A DNA stretch of 64,000 nucleotides, taken from positions 64,001-128,000 of IMG/VR virus record IMGVR_UViG_3300025659_000002; one strand, given 5' to 3'. This DNA is from a virus. Below the pieces are notes generated by a model. The model made no database searches. It was not told the origin of the DNA and saw only the letters and a program-made list of their open reading frames with translations. How positions within the stretch are numbered: position 1 is the first letter of the stretch; each line of letters begins with the position of its first letter. Of the stretch, positions 40,498-48,775 are shown piece by piece. Made by a program: the position numbers and the translations under genes.

Positions 40498-42324
40498 TTA
40501 GTGCTTCCAATGGCCACTAACGTGAGAGTCTACTTCCATAGACACGTCGGGGGCATAATAGTTAAAGGCTAGTATCATTAATTTTTCTACCATCTTTGCT
40601 ACATCGTCTGCATCATCTTCGTGTACTTCTAATAAGATTTCATCGTGTACTACGTTTACTAGTCTAGCATCGTAGTCTTTTTTGTCTATTTCTGCTTTGA
40701 GTAAACAAAGAGCTTTTTTTGTAGTACTAGCTCCTGCTCCCTGAAAAGGGAGATTTTTTGCTTCATTCATAGCGTGAGCAACTTCACCTTTATTATCCCA
40801 ATCTACATGAGACAAGTCTACACGGCGCTTATCTAATGGCGAATAATTATATTTATTTTTTGTGGCGTCAGCTACTAAATTATCAAGTGTATATTTTATC
40901 TTTGGAAATGTTTTAAAATATAATTTGATAAGTTTTTTTGCGCCATCTAGGTCTAATCCTAAATTTTTCCCTAGTTTAGTAGGGCCAATTCCGTAAATTA
41001 AACCGAAGTTGATGGCCTTAGTGTTCCCACGTAGTGCCAACATTTCTTTTCCTTTATCACATAAAAAATCAGTTTCCGGATCTTTCTTCCACACCTTTCC
41101 AGTATCTGGATCTAGAAAATCATCATAAGGTCTATTATATATAAGACTTGCTGAATAACTATGTAGGTCCATGCCCTGCTCAAGTGCATAAGTAAATTTA
41201 GGTTCTTTGCTTAACTGCGTTAATAATCTCAATTCTTGCCCAGAAAAGTCAGCGGCAATTATTTTATAATCAGAGTGTTGAGATGTAAATGCCGCTCTAT
41301 AAACAGCCTCTTTAGGAATATTCATTAAGTTCGGCTCTTTCCCAGCCATTCTTCCTGTTTTTGCTCCAAGTTGAACAAACCTCGCATGAATACGTTTATC
41401 TAATTTATGTACGTTTTCATTTAAGAAGGCTTCTCCATAAGTGGTTACCCTTTTAGTAGCCTGTCTATACTCTAGAAGCGCGTCGATGACTTCATGTCTT
41501 ACACTTTTAAGAGTATTTACATTCGTGTTTTCTAAGGGTTTTCCTATAATTTTTTCTAATATAGGTTTTATTTGTTGATGGGAATTATAATTGATAATGG
41601 GTTCTCTAAATAAATCTACAGAACAATGTGGTATGAAGAAATTATCTAAATCTTTTTTAGCTTTGGCGGCTGTATCAGCTGCTAAGGTTTTAAGAGCTAA
41701 CCATTTAGGTTTGTCTACATAAATTCCATTTAGTTCCATATCTCCCAACACTCTTGCAGTATCATATTCTAAAGTACCCAATTCTTTCATACCACGTTGC
41801 GCTAATAAATGTTGAATTTTAGCATATAATGGTATCAAATACTTAACGTCTAATCCAGCATACTCTATTTGGTCGTCGTCAAATTTATCCCCAAATTCCA
41901 TTTCTGAAAAACTTTTTTGAGAACTTTTATCTAAATCGACGCCGAGAAACTTTTTAGCCACTTTAGCTAAACCGCTTCCAATATTTCGCCCTTGGACTAA
42001 TAGTTGGTGTCCTAACATAGTACAATGTATATTTTCTATTTCTATCTTAAAATTAGATTTTGTAAATTGATATTCAAATTTGCTATTATGAGCTATCTTT
42101 CTTGTATCCGGTAATTTTAACCAATCTAATAATTTGAAAATATGTGTTCTAAGTTTATAAACATCATAAACATACTGTCTATATTCATTACCTACTTGTA
42201 TAAGTAGTACTTTATCAGTAAGTGGATCTAATCCTGTAGTTTCAAGATCATAGCCTACTCCTTGTAAGGATTTTAAGTATTCAAGAGATTTATCTAGCTG
42301 TTTGCTAGTAGTTATGTATGTCAT
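40498..42324 (-). CDS. polA: Family A DNA polymerase with 3'-5' exonuclease
   Basis: 608 residues with no TGA (all Trp are TGG). The exonuclease domain begins G-Y-D26-L-E28-T-T-G-L-D and continues with A-H-N-S-K-F-E-Y and Y-A-G-L-D-V-K-Y. The polymerase domain shows motif A (A-D-F-S-G-Q-E-L-R-L-L), motif B (R-G-N-T-K-A-I-N-F-G-L-I-Y-G) and motif C (V-V-H-D-E-I). No 5'-nuclease domain is present, as usual for phage replicative enzymes. It would replicate the phage genome. Its start overlaps the end of the sigma gene by 20 nt. Confidence 0.93.
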   Translation of the reverse strand: MTYITTSKQLDKSLEYLKSLQGVGYDLETTGLDPLTDKVLLIQVGNEYRQYVYDVYKLRTHIFKLLDWLKLPDTRKIAHNSKFEYQFTKSNFKIEIENIHCTMLGHQLLVQGRNIGSGLAKVAKKFLGVDLDKSSQKSFSEMEFGDKFDDDQIEYAGLDVKYLIPLYAKIQHLLAQRGMKELGTLEYDTARVLGDMELNGIYVDKPKWLALKTLAADTAAKAKKDLDNFFIPHCSVDLFREPIINYNSHQQIKPILEKIIGKPLENTNVNTLKSVRHEVIDALLEYRQATKRVTTYGEAFLNENVHKLDKRIHARFVQLGAKTGRMAGKEPNLMNIPKEAVYRAAFTSQHSDYKIIAADFSGQELRLLTQLSKEPKFTYALEQGMDLHSYSASLIYNRPYDDFLDPDTGKVWKKDPETDFLCDKGKEMLALRGNTKAINFGLIYGIGPTKLGKNLGLDLDGAKKLIKLYFKTFPKIKYTLDNLVADATKNKYNYSPLDKRRVDLSHVDWDNKGEVAHAMNEAKNLPFQGAGASTTKKALCLLKAEIDKKDYDARLVNVVHDEILLEVHEDDADDVAKMVEKLMILAFNYYAPDVSMEVDSHVSGHWKH

Positions 42325-43120
42325 CCATAAAATACCTGAGTTTATCAGCTCTCCAAGTTCGTCTTAATTTGTTGAGAGCTTGTTCTTTAATTTGACGAAT
42401 ACGTTCCCTAGTTAAGCCTAAATCAATACCAATATCTCTAAGAGTATAAGGTCTAATATGCCCAATACCAAAATACATTTTCAATATTTGTTTTTCTCTA
42501 GCAGGAAAACTGCTTATAACGTCATCGAATTCCTCTCTGAATTCATCAATAAGATGTTCTAATTCTACTGAAGAGGCTATTGCTGGAATTACGTTTGTAA
42601 GCGTATCGTCGTTATCTGTGTGGGGTTCGTCAAGATGAATAACTGTATAGCTATATTTTAAATCCTGTAAAGCGTTAGGATTATCGACTAATTCTGCTAT
42701 TTCATCATAACTAGGAACACGCTGTAATTTCGTTTCAAGGTATTCTCTAGCTTTTGTTATCTTTGTAACATTTGTTATTTTGTTTAAAGGTAGACGAATC
42801 ATTTTTGCATGCTCATGAATGGAAGCCATAATAGCTTGACGAATCCACCATACAGCGTAAGTAATAAATTTGAAATTACGAGAAGTATCAAATTTAGAAA
42901 AAGCTTTAACTAATCCTAAGTTTCCTTCTGCAATTAAGTCTTCTAAACTAATACCTTGATTCTGATATTCTTTTGCAACTTTTACAACAAATCTTAGATT
43001 TGAGGTTATTACTGTATCATAAGCTTTTCTATCACCAGCCTTTGCTAAGCGCAAGAGTTCTGCTTCTTCTCCCTTTAATAAGGGGTTGTGATTTTGGATT
43101 TCTTTTAAGTAACGTTTCAT
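42305..43120 (-). CDS. RpoD-like sigma-70 factor
   Basis: 271 residues with no TGA; stop TAG. Regions are complete and in order: sigma region 2 (S-N-L-R-F-V-V-K-V-A-K-E-Y, then D-L-I-A-E-G-N-L-G-L and F-K-F-I-T-Y-A-V-W-W-I-R-Q-A-I), region 3 (M-I-R-L-P-L-N-K) and region 4 (A-R-E-K-Q-I-L-K-M-Y-F-G-I-G ... L-G-L-T-R-E-R-I-R-Q-I-K-E-Q-A-L-N-K-L-R). Region 1.1 is missing, as in group 2/3 factors. It would redirect host RNA polymerase. The five late promoters here have sigma70-like boxes with a strict geometry and are natural target candidates (inference). Confidence 0.9.
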   Translation of the reverse strand: MKRYLKEIQNHNPLLKGEEAELLRLAKAGDRKAYDTVITSNLRFVVKVAKEYQNQGISLEDLIAEGNLGLVKAFSKFDTSRNFKFITYAVWWIRQAIMASIHEHAKMIRLPLNKITNVTKITKAREYLETKLQRVPSYDEIAELVDNPNALQDLKYSYTVIHLDEPHTDNDDTLTNVIPAIASSVELEHLIDEFREEFDDVISSFPAREKQILKMYFGIGHIRPYTLRDIGIDLGLTRERIRQIKEQALNKLRRTWRADKLRYFMDDIHNY

Positions 43121-43827
43121 ATATCTAGTATCACATAAGACTGATTATTTTTTGAAAAGTTCCCCACACCGTGTACCTTTGTAGTATTTATACTTCCTTC
43201 ATATTTTTTATGATGGTGTGCGAAAACATAATGTTTTGGTTTTAAAACTTCGACTAATTGTCTTAAATGTTTACTACCTTCATCATGATTAGTTTTTTTA
43301 GAAAAAATTAAATCTGAAGCAGCTTGGTGAGTTACTAAGACGTCAATAGAAGTATCGTCAGTGGTGGCTCGTATACTTAATTCCTTAATTTGTAAAGAAG
43401 TATAAAAGCGTTTATTTCGATCGACTAATTTTTTCTCCGGCCAGTGAAATTTAATAGGAGACCATATTCCTCCTAAAACACCAATCCGTACATCACAAAT
43501 GGTATGAACTCTAGCTTGAGGTAAATAGTGTATATTTAGAGAGTCTAAATACCAATGAGTTAGATTATTAAAATCTTCATGGTTACCCATAATAAAATAT
43601 ATAGGTATATCAAATCTCTTTAAATTTTGAGCAGTTAAATCTTGTATTATTTTTTTTACATTCCAAAAATTATGACGTACTTCTTTAGAACAGGCAGCCT
43701 CTTCCGATCGATATAACCCAAAATCTCCGCCCTGCACTATTGCATCTACTTTATGTTTTTTTACAAAAGAATATACATTATCAATGTTAGAGTGTACATC
43801 TCCTATAAAAGCTATTCTTGCGGCCAT
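43105..43827 (-). CDS. Calcineurin-like metallophosphoesterase
   Basis: 240 residues with TGA read as Trp (236 if TGA at 43117-43119 stops it). Motifs in order: I-G-D-V-H-S-N, Q-G-G-D-F-G, M-G-N-H-E-D, and later V-T-H-Q and A-H-H-H-K, which complete the two-metal site. Substrate could be nucleotides, cyclic nucleotides or phosphoproteins. Its end overlaps the sigma gene as A-T-G-A, the classical stop-start overlap. Under Trp decoding the protein gains W-N-V-T before TAA at 43105-43107. It is the only TGA found in frame in the 40137-55581 block. Confidence 0.85.
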
Positions 43828-44099
43828 GGTTCACTATCTCCTTGAAAAATTACTGTTTGCCCTTTTAAACTTACTTCCACTGTTTGCCCATTTTTTAGGG
43901 CATTACATACCCAACATAGGGGAACTATACATTTCTTAGAGTTATCCCAATTATGAAACACTCTATCATATTTTTCTTTTTCAATGTCTCCTATCTGGTT
44001 TTGGGTATTCCAAATTTCTCCCAAGTCTTTACTCTGCCTACGTTGCTGTCTAAGATGTTGATCGCCGTGCGGTGCGGTAGTGTTTATATTATGACTCAT
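43812..44099 (-). CDS. Small Cys-containing hypothetical protein next to E1
   Basis: 95 residues with no TGA; stop TAG. The N-terminal half is polar with many Gln/Arg/Asp. The centre has C-I-V-P-L-C-W-V-C-N (C-x4-C-x2-C), a possible metal or redox site, and the end is a short beta-like segment (VEVSLKGQTVIFQ). It directly follows the E1 gene and overlaps the phosphoesterase by 16 nt. It could be a partner or substrate of the ubiquitin-like module, but nothing specific identifies it. Confidence 0.5.
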   Translation of the reverse strand: MSHNINTTAPHGDQHLRQQRRQSKDLGEIWNTQNQIGDIEKEKYDRVFHNWDNSKKCIVPLCWVCNALKNGQTVEVSLKGQTVIFQGDSEPWPQE

Positions 44100-44686
44100 T
44101 AGAATATATAAATAAACCTAGCAGAATTTACTACGTCACGGGTCCAATTTAAAATAAATTGAGCACCAATTTGACCAATAATTCTATTTCCACCTTGGAC
44201 TATGCCTGCCTCTAATTCATAGGCTAATTGACAACTTCCATTTTCTACTTTTTCTGGCAAAGTTTTTAGCATATCATCTAATGTATTAGTTGGATGCTTA
44301 GTAAAAGCAGCTATGGAGCGGCCCTCACTTCTTAAATCTATCCAATATACTTCTGGGTTTTTCTCTGCAAAGCGAAACAATAGTTCTCTAAAAGCAGTAT
44401 TATCTACAGCGCTTACTATGCAATCGTATCCTGTTAGCTGTTCTTCTGTAAGTATGTTTTCAGTAATGGCTGAAAACCCGTATTTTACTTCAAGACATTC
44501 TGCTTTATTATCCATTATATCTTCAGTTTCATAAGTAGTATACGGTAAATTTTTACTTTCAACAGTATCTTCATCTGCAAAGTAAAATAAAGTCTTATGA
44601 AATTGATTGTGTTTATTATAGTGATCTATATCTGGGGCTATCCAAGAGCCTATCCCACCACCACCTACTATTAATATTTTTTTCAT
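44099..44686 (-). CDS. ThiF/E1-like adenylyltransferase of a ubiquitin-like module
   Basis: 195 residues with no TGA. The Rossmann loop G-G-G-G-I-G-S-W (8-15), the D38-E-D40 pair, S-K-N46-L and K61 reproduce the adenylation site of E1/ThiF/MoeB enzymes, and D95 lies in V-S-A-V-D-N. The Arg that usually follows Asn-Leu is absent. Cys152 in N-G-S-C-Q-L is a candidate thioester cysteine. The protein is short, with no Ub-fold domain. It would activate the C-terminal glycine of the 76-residue Ubl encoded at 45916-46146. Gene order Ubl, unknown, JAMM, E1 resembles PRTRC clusters. TAA and the next ATG overlap. Confidence 0.82.
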   Translation of the reverse strand: MKKILIVGGGGIGSWIAPDIDHYNKHNQFHKTLFYFADEDTVESKNLPYTTYETEDIMDNKAECLEVKYGFSAITENILTEEQLTGYDCIVSAVDNTAFRELLFRFAEKNPEVYWIDLRSEGRSIAAFTKHPTNTLDDMLKTLPEKVENGSCQLAYELEAGIVQGGNRIIGQIGAQFILNWTRDVVNSARFIYIF

Positions 44687-45120
44687 TAGTTTTGTATAAT
44701 TATTTGTGCTTCGTTAAATTCTCTGATTACACCATCAAAATACCAAGCTGTCATACTCCTATACATGGGAGAGAAGATAATATATACTCCTTCATAACCT
44801 GCATAATTTAAATCAGTGGTAGAAGGTATTGGGTGGTGTCTTGGGTGTGTATGTGCTATACCTACAAGATCATAATCTGCATCATCATGCATATGAGTAG
44901 TTTTGCTCAACACATTGAATAAATCTTCAGGTTTTGGAGTATAATACACTTCGGCTTTAGAAGATATTTCTGTGTTTCGCATTCTCATATATTCCATACA
45001 ATGCCAATAGGTATCGCTGGATTTACTACCCAAGAGAGCCCCACAGATTTCTACTGTGGGGTCCTCTAAGGCGTGATTGTAAATATCAGCAATAACACTA
45101 AAATTACAAACTAAAATCAT
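44686..45120 (-). CDS. JAMM/MPN metallopeptidase (deubiquitinase-like)
   Basis: 144 residues with no TGA. The JAMM site is complete: Glu24 in V-E-I-C-G-A-L-L-G, then His90-T-His92-P, seven residues, Ser100 and Asp103 (H-x-H-x7-S-x2-D). Enzymes of this type remove or process ubiquitin-like proteins after their terminal glycines, using zinc. Adjacent E1 and Ubl genes make that role likely. The alternative, cell-wall peptide cleavage as in tail-tip JAB proteins, is less likely because the gene lies in the replication block. It is coupled to both neighbours by one-base overlaps. Confidence 0.88.
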   Translation of the reverse strand: MILVCNFSVIADIYNHALEDPTVEICGALLGSKSSDTYWHCMEYMRMRNTEISSKAEVYYTPKPEDLFNVLSKTTHMHDDADYDLVGIAHTHPRHHPIPSTTDLNYAGYEGVYIIFSPMYRSMTAWYFDGVIREFNEAQIIIQN

Positions 45121-45899
45121 TATATGAACTCGATTAAGCAGCGTTTAGGAATTCTTGCTTTTTTACAAATCTGCTCTAGAGGAGCAGGAGCTTTTCCAAA
45201 ACGTTTCCAAAAATTAGCCTTAATGAAATTATAATCTTTAAATGTAATCCAGTTTTTTCCTGGAGGGCCATATAAAGCCCATATTAAACCATTAGGCATA
45301 TCTAGTTCTCTGGAAATTGTGTCAAGATTGAGGTTAACCCAATGCATGGCATATATACCAGGGCTGCCAGTTCTTACAGGCACTGCTTTAGAGCTATCTG
45401 AAGGGCGATGACATGGGTGTATTCTGTCTAGAAGACCTCTACCTCTTACAATGTCGTTTGCAACCTTTGAAAATCTTCCTAGATATTTATTCATTTCAGT
45501 TCGAACAGTATTAGGAGTTATATTCAAATTCATATCTCTTAAATTTTGCATAATATGTTCAAAATGTACTCCGTTAGCGAACTGCTGGTGAACATAATCT
45601 TTTGCCCATAATTGGCCATTTACCGGAAGTCCCCAACGCTTGTGTTCTATCCATTGTATCCCTGCGGCTTTAAAAAGTCCTCGCAAAGTTTCTGAAGTAG
45701 TGTTTAACCTTTCGGCTAAATCAGATTGAGTAGTTCCTATCTGTACAATAAAAGGAGCAGAACCCTCAGGAAATGAAGGTTCCGCTGCTTTAGTAAGTTC
45801 TAATCTTTTACCAGCTCGTCTTAAAGTTGGAATGAAATTATCAGCAGTAGTAATGTTTACTCCGCTACCTCGGCTTGTTGTCGTATTCTGTTTTCTCAT
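45120..45899 (-). CDS. Hypothetical helical protein in the ubiquitin-like module
   Basis: 259 residues with no TGA. Predicted helix-turn-helix-like segments occur at T-Q-S-D-L-A-E-R-L-N-T-T-S-E-T-L-R-G-L-F and I-S-R-E-L-D-M-P-N-G-L-I-W-A-L-Y, which suggests DNA binding. No E2 signature is visible: no H-P-N motif before a cysteine. It sits between Ubl and JAMM, the place taken by protein B in PRTRC clusters, though no sequence match is claimed. It may be a target, adaptor or regulator of the module. Confidence 0.5.
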   Translation of the reverse strand: MRKQNTTTSRGSGVNITTADNFIPTLRRAGKRLELTKAAEPSFPEGSAPFIVQIGTTQSDLAERLNTTSETLRGLFKAAGIQWIEHKRWGLPVNGQLWAKDYVHQQFANGVHFEHIMQNLRDMNLNITPNTVRTEMNKYLGRFSKVANDIVRGRGLLDRIHPCHRPSDSSKAVPVRTGSPGIYAMHWVNLNLDTISRELDMPNGLIWALYGPPGKNWITFKDYNFIKANFWKRFGKAPAPLEQICKKARIPKRCLIEFI

Positions 45900-45915
45900 T
45901 TGTCTTATTCCTAAG

Positions 45916-46146
45916 TTATCCGCCAGCTAAAGCGTTTGTTAGTACAATATCAGTTCCGATTACATCTGCAACACTAAGCCCATTAGGACTACGAAATTGT
46001 TGATCGATAAATAACCATTTTGATTCATTGTTTGTTTTTTCTTTTATCATGTCGATTGCGTCGAGAGGAGTCCCATACCAATCATCGTGACCACTTTCAG
46101 ATATAATCTGTACGTGAACCTGAAGGTTGTCTTCTTTTTTATTCAT
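45916..46146 (-). CDS. Ubiquitin-like protein with C-terminal Gly-Gly
   Basis: 76 residues, the length of ubiquitin, ending A-L-A-G-G directly before TAA (codons GGC GGA). The sequence fits a beta-grasp: strand V-H-V-Q-I-I, hairpin, helix P-L-D-A-I-D-M-I-K-E-K-T, then strand K-W-L-F-I-D and a final strand D-I-V-L-T-N before the free tail. PRTRC protein C and other small prokaryotic Ubls share this plan. With E1 and JAMM genes on the same transcript it is a probable protein modifier or sulphur carrier. No E2 or E3 was recognised in the window. Confidence 0.72.
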   Translation of the reverse strand: MNKKEDNLQVHVQIISESGHDDWYGTPLDAIDMIKEKTNNESKWLFIDQQFRSPNGLSVADVIGTDIVLTNALAGG

Positions 46147-46162
46147 TATAATTTTGTGATTA

Positions 46163-48214
46163 TTATAGAGTTGTTATTTGCTGAGCGACAAGATTGTCGT
46201 TATGTAATGCAAATAGTCTATTTACTAATTTGTCTTTTCCTACTTGTGCTGTGGACTTATCCACAATACAAACATAATTTCCAGACGGGTATCTATATAC
46301 CTGAGAACCGTCTGCACTAACTACATAAGTATCTAATTTACCTTTAACAAGATATCCGGTAATAGTTTTTCCGCTTATATTATAAGCATCGATTTTGATA
46401 TTAAAACGTTTTTCTGTGTCAGCTAATAATTTTTTACTTTTTTCAACTGCCTCATTAAATTCTCGTTTTGCACCATCCAGTAAGCCTTTTATATCAGAGC
46501 TACTTACATTTTGAACAATGGTACCATCTAAGAGAGCGCTAACAATTTGTAGAACATTCACATAATTTTTAAATCTTATAAGTCTCTGAGTGTCAGATAC
46601 TCTAAATTCTTGTTTATTTAAAACTAAATAGTTTATATTTTTTTGTCGTCTAATTGGAAATTTAAAGGAAAGCATGCCGCCATCTAAGGGGTCTTTTGCT
46701 TTTACATCAACACCATTTTGAAGATACCCATGTATTTCTAAAGAGCAGCTGCTAACTGAGTGTAAAAAATAATCATAGTCTTCTTGTGAAGTAAAGCAAA
46801 GCGCCCTCTGAAGGCATTCTGCAACTTCGCTAGCATTTACTCTATGTTCATTTATATATAAACGTTTGCTTACTACCCCATTCGCATTAGTAGTGTATTG
46901 TGCGTCAAGATTAAAGGAAACTTCTCCAATTATACCAGAAGAAGCGTCTGACTGAGCTTCATCCTCTACGAATCTATCTAAAATTCTTTCAAAATTTAAA
47001 TCTTGAATGTCGGACCAATACCATCTTAATTCACTTATTAAAGTTTTAGTCCAGCCTTCATTTGGCTTAAATATTCGTTGGTTTTCATAGGTTATTTCTG
47101 TAGAGGAAATTGTCATTCCGTTTAAAGAGATTGGTTTAGTATCTAATTTATCTAAACGAGCAGTAAATTTTTTACTCAGATTGGTTTTAGCTACTTCTTC
47201 ATTTTCTTCTCTTAATTTAAGTTTATCAGCTTTTTTTACAACTTGTTGTATGTCTCTACTTTCTAAAAGCATAGGAAGTTCCCCAGCTTTTGAAGCGGAC
47301 GCCCACAAGCTTTTTAAAATTGTTTCAGTAGGGAGCACGGGGTGATCATCAGTAAATACTAATGTTTGAACACGACCCGCAGCGTCTCCATCCCTAAACA
47401 ATATTCTACCGATGTCCATGTAATTGTATAATTCGTGATCGGGAGTCAGCATACTTATATAAACTCTATTATTGTATTGATTCCAAGAATTATTATAACT
47501 ATAAGAATTTTTATTACTTTGTTCTACTGTAAATACAACTCGTCTGTTAACGGATTCTAATACAGCGATAACTGCTGCAAATTTCTTTGAAGGGCTACCA
47601 TTATAGAATAAATGTTCAGGATTTACTTCTTTTACAAAAGTAGAGGTTCCTTTGCTATTTAATTCTGATAGAAGCTTAGAGGCTCTTGGCCACAAGTCAA
47701 CTATTGAATTATCGATTACTCCTAGTTCCATATAATTTCCAGAAATCTCAGTATTTATAAAAATATGAGTATATAATTCTTCCCAGAGATTACTAATATT
47801 TTCAAAAACTATATCTGTAAAATTTACAGATAGGCTTCTGAAGAAATTAGAAAGGGCCCCAAAAGAACGTACGGTAGTAAGATCTTCTGGAGCTATTTCT
47901 TTTATTTTAAAGTTATATACGACAAAAAAGTTTTTGTCATTATCTTCTATTTCTGCACCATAGGTTTCTAACGTAAAATTAAGGTCGTCAGAAGTTCGCG
48001 TTGAGTTGTTAAAGTTTCTACCTTCTAAATGACACATAGCTTTGCTAGTTGTCAATTGAAAGGTGATACCTGATAAGGTACCGCTGTGCATTTGAAACTC
48101 TTCACTATTAAACAAGGCGAAGGGTTTGGTACGTAATGTTTCCTGTTGTTCTTCACCAATTCCTAACTCATAAAGTGAGTTTAGAGCTGGTATTATTTTC
48201 AGTTTTACTTGCAT
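46163..48214 (-). CDS. Large hypothetical protein upstream of Ubl
   Basis: 683 residues with no TGA. An N-terminal beta-rich region (MQVKLKIIPALNSLYELG) is followed by a mixed alpha/beta centre, including a Ser/Asn/Tyr-rich loop (SYSYNNSWNQYNN). A helical charged stretch occurs near the C-terminus (KREFNEAVEKSKKLLADTEKR), and a beta-rich end follows. No Walker, nuclease or E2 motif was found. It is 16 nt upstream of the Ubl gene in the same transcript, so it may be the main partner or substrate of the module, or a separate replication protein. The family is not recognised. Confidence 0.5.
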   Translation of the reverse strand: MQVKLKIIPALNSLYELGIGEEQQETLRTKPFALFNSEEFQMHSGTLSGITFQLTTSKAMCHLEGRNFNNSTRTSDDLNFTLETYGAEIEDNDKNFFVVYNFKIKEIAPEDLTTVRSFGALSNFFRSLSVNFTDIVFENISNLWEELYTHIFINTEISGNYMELGVIDNSIVDLWPRASKLLSELNSKGTSTFVKEVNPEHLFYNGSPSKKFAAVIAVLESVNRRVVFTVEQSNKNSYSYNNSWNQYNNRVYISMLTPDHELYNYMDIGRILFRDGDAAGRVQTLVFTDDHPVLPTETILKSLWASASKAGELPMLLESRDIQQVVKKADKLKLREENEEVAKTNLSKKFTARLDKLDTKPISLNGMTISSTEITYENQRIFKPNEGWTKTLISELRWYWSDIQDLNFERILDRFVEDEAQSDASSGIIGEVSFNLDAQYTTNANGVVSKRLYINEHRVNASEVAECLQRALCFTSQEDYDYFLHSVSSCSLEIHGYLQNGVDVKAKDPLDGGMLSFKFPIRRQKNINYLVLNKQEFRVSDTQRLIRFKNYVNVLQIVSALLDGTIVQNVSSSDIKGLLDGAKREFNEAVEKSKKLLADTEKRFNIKIDAYNISGKTITGYLVKGKLDTYVVSADGSQVYRYPSGNYVCIVDKSTAQVGKDKLVNRLFALHNDNLVAQQITTL

Positions 48215-48219
48215 GTGTT

Positions 48220-48636
48220 TTAATCAAAAAGTCCGGTTTTTTCTGTTAATTCATTGGATTCGGAAGTACTCTCCTTCATGTCACATATAGTTAACACTAG
48301 GAAGTCTTTTGGGTCTGGATATAAATTTACTTCTTTACCTTGTAAGCCTTTCAGCGTACCGGCGTCGTAATAATCTAAAACTTTTGCTAAAGTGCTACCT
48401 GACGATAGCTCACCTTTCGAGTCGAGTGTAAACCATAATCCCTTTATCCCTTGGGACTGTTTATGGTCTTCTACCCAACAATCAGATACTTGAAAAGTCC
48501 TACGACCATCATTAACTGAAAGTATAATTTTATCCGCAGTTTCCCCATCTCTGGTGGATACTGTTGTTTTTTTCACTTCTTCTACTGTTCCCTGTCGTAA
48601 CTTGCTTCCGACTCCTAAATCTAAAAAGTCATTCAT
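48220..48636 (-). CDS. Small beta-rich protein, possible OB-fold/ssDNA-binding
   Basis: 138 residues with no TGA. Alternating strands (GSKLRQGTVEEVKKTTVS, DKIILSVNDGRRTFQVSDCW, KEVNLYPDPKDFLVLTICD) and an acidic, disordered tail ending in G-L-F-D recall phage single-strand-binding proteins, whose tails carry acidic residues and a terminal Phe. The similarity is structural guesswork. It is the first gene of the replication/Ubl transcript, after a 139-nt gap that holds the nrdJ terminator and no promoter that could be recognised with confidence. Confidence 0.45.
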   Translation of the reverse strand: MNDFLDLGVGSKLRQGTVEEVKKTTVSTRDGETADKIILSVNDGRRTFQVSDCWVEDHKQSQGIKGLWFTLDSKGELSSGSTLAKVLDYYDAGTLKGLQGKEVNLYPDPKDFLVLTICDMKESTSESNELTEKTGLFD

Positions 48637-48722
48637 TGTTTTCTTATTTGGTTGATATTCTTTAATGTCTTAATCTAGTAACTTGCTTCCGTTGTGTGAA
48701 GACTGAATACCATCTTCTACAT

Positions 48723-48750
48723 AAAAAAAAGGTTAGGATGGCCCTAACCT
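48723..48750 (-). terminator. Rho-independent terminator after nrdJ
   Basis: On the minus strand AGGTTAGG, a short GCCAT-type loop and CCTAACCT are followed by eight T. It lies 25 nt beyond the nrdJ stop and splits the minus-strand genes into two transcription units. Confidence 0.88.
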
Positions 48751-48775
48751 CTTCTTAATTCTTATACCAAAAAAT

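Noticed and set aside
45120-45899. E2 ubiquitin-conjugating enzyme in the Ubl module.
   Set aside because: There is no H-P-N motif before a cysteine and no E2-like strand order. Helix-turn-helix-like segments dominate.
48637-48775. A promoter for the replication operon in the gap after nrdJ.
   Set aside because: Only the nrdJ terminator is clear. No box pair with suitable spacing could be recognised on the minus strand, so no promoter was annotated.
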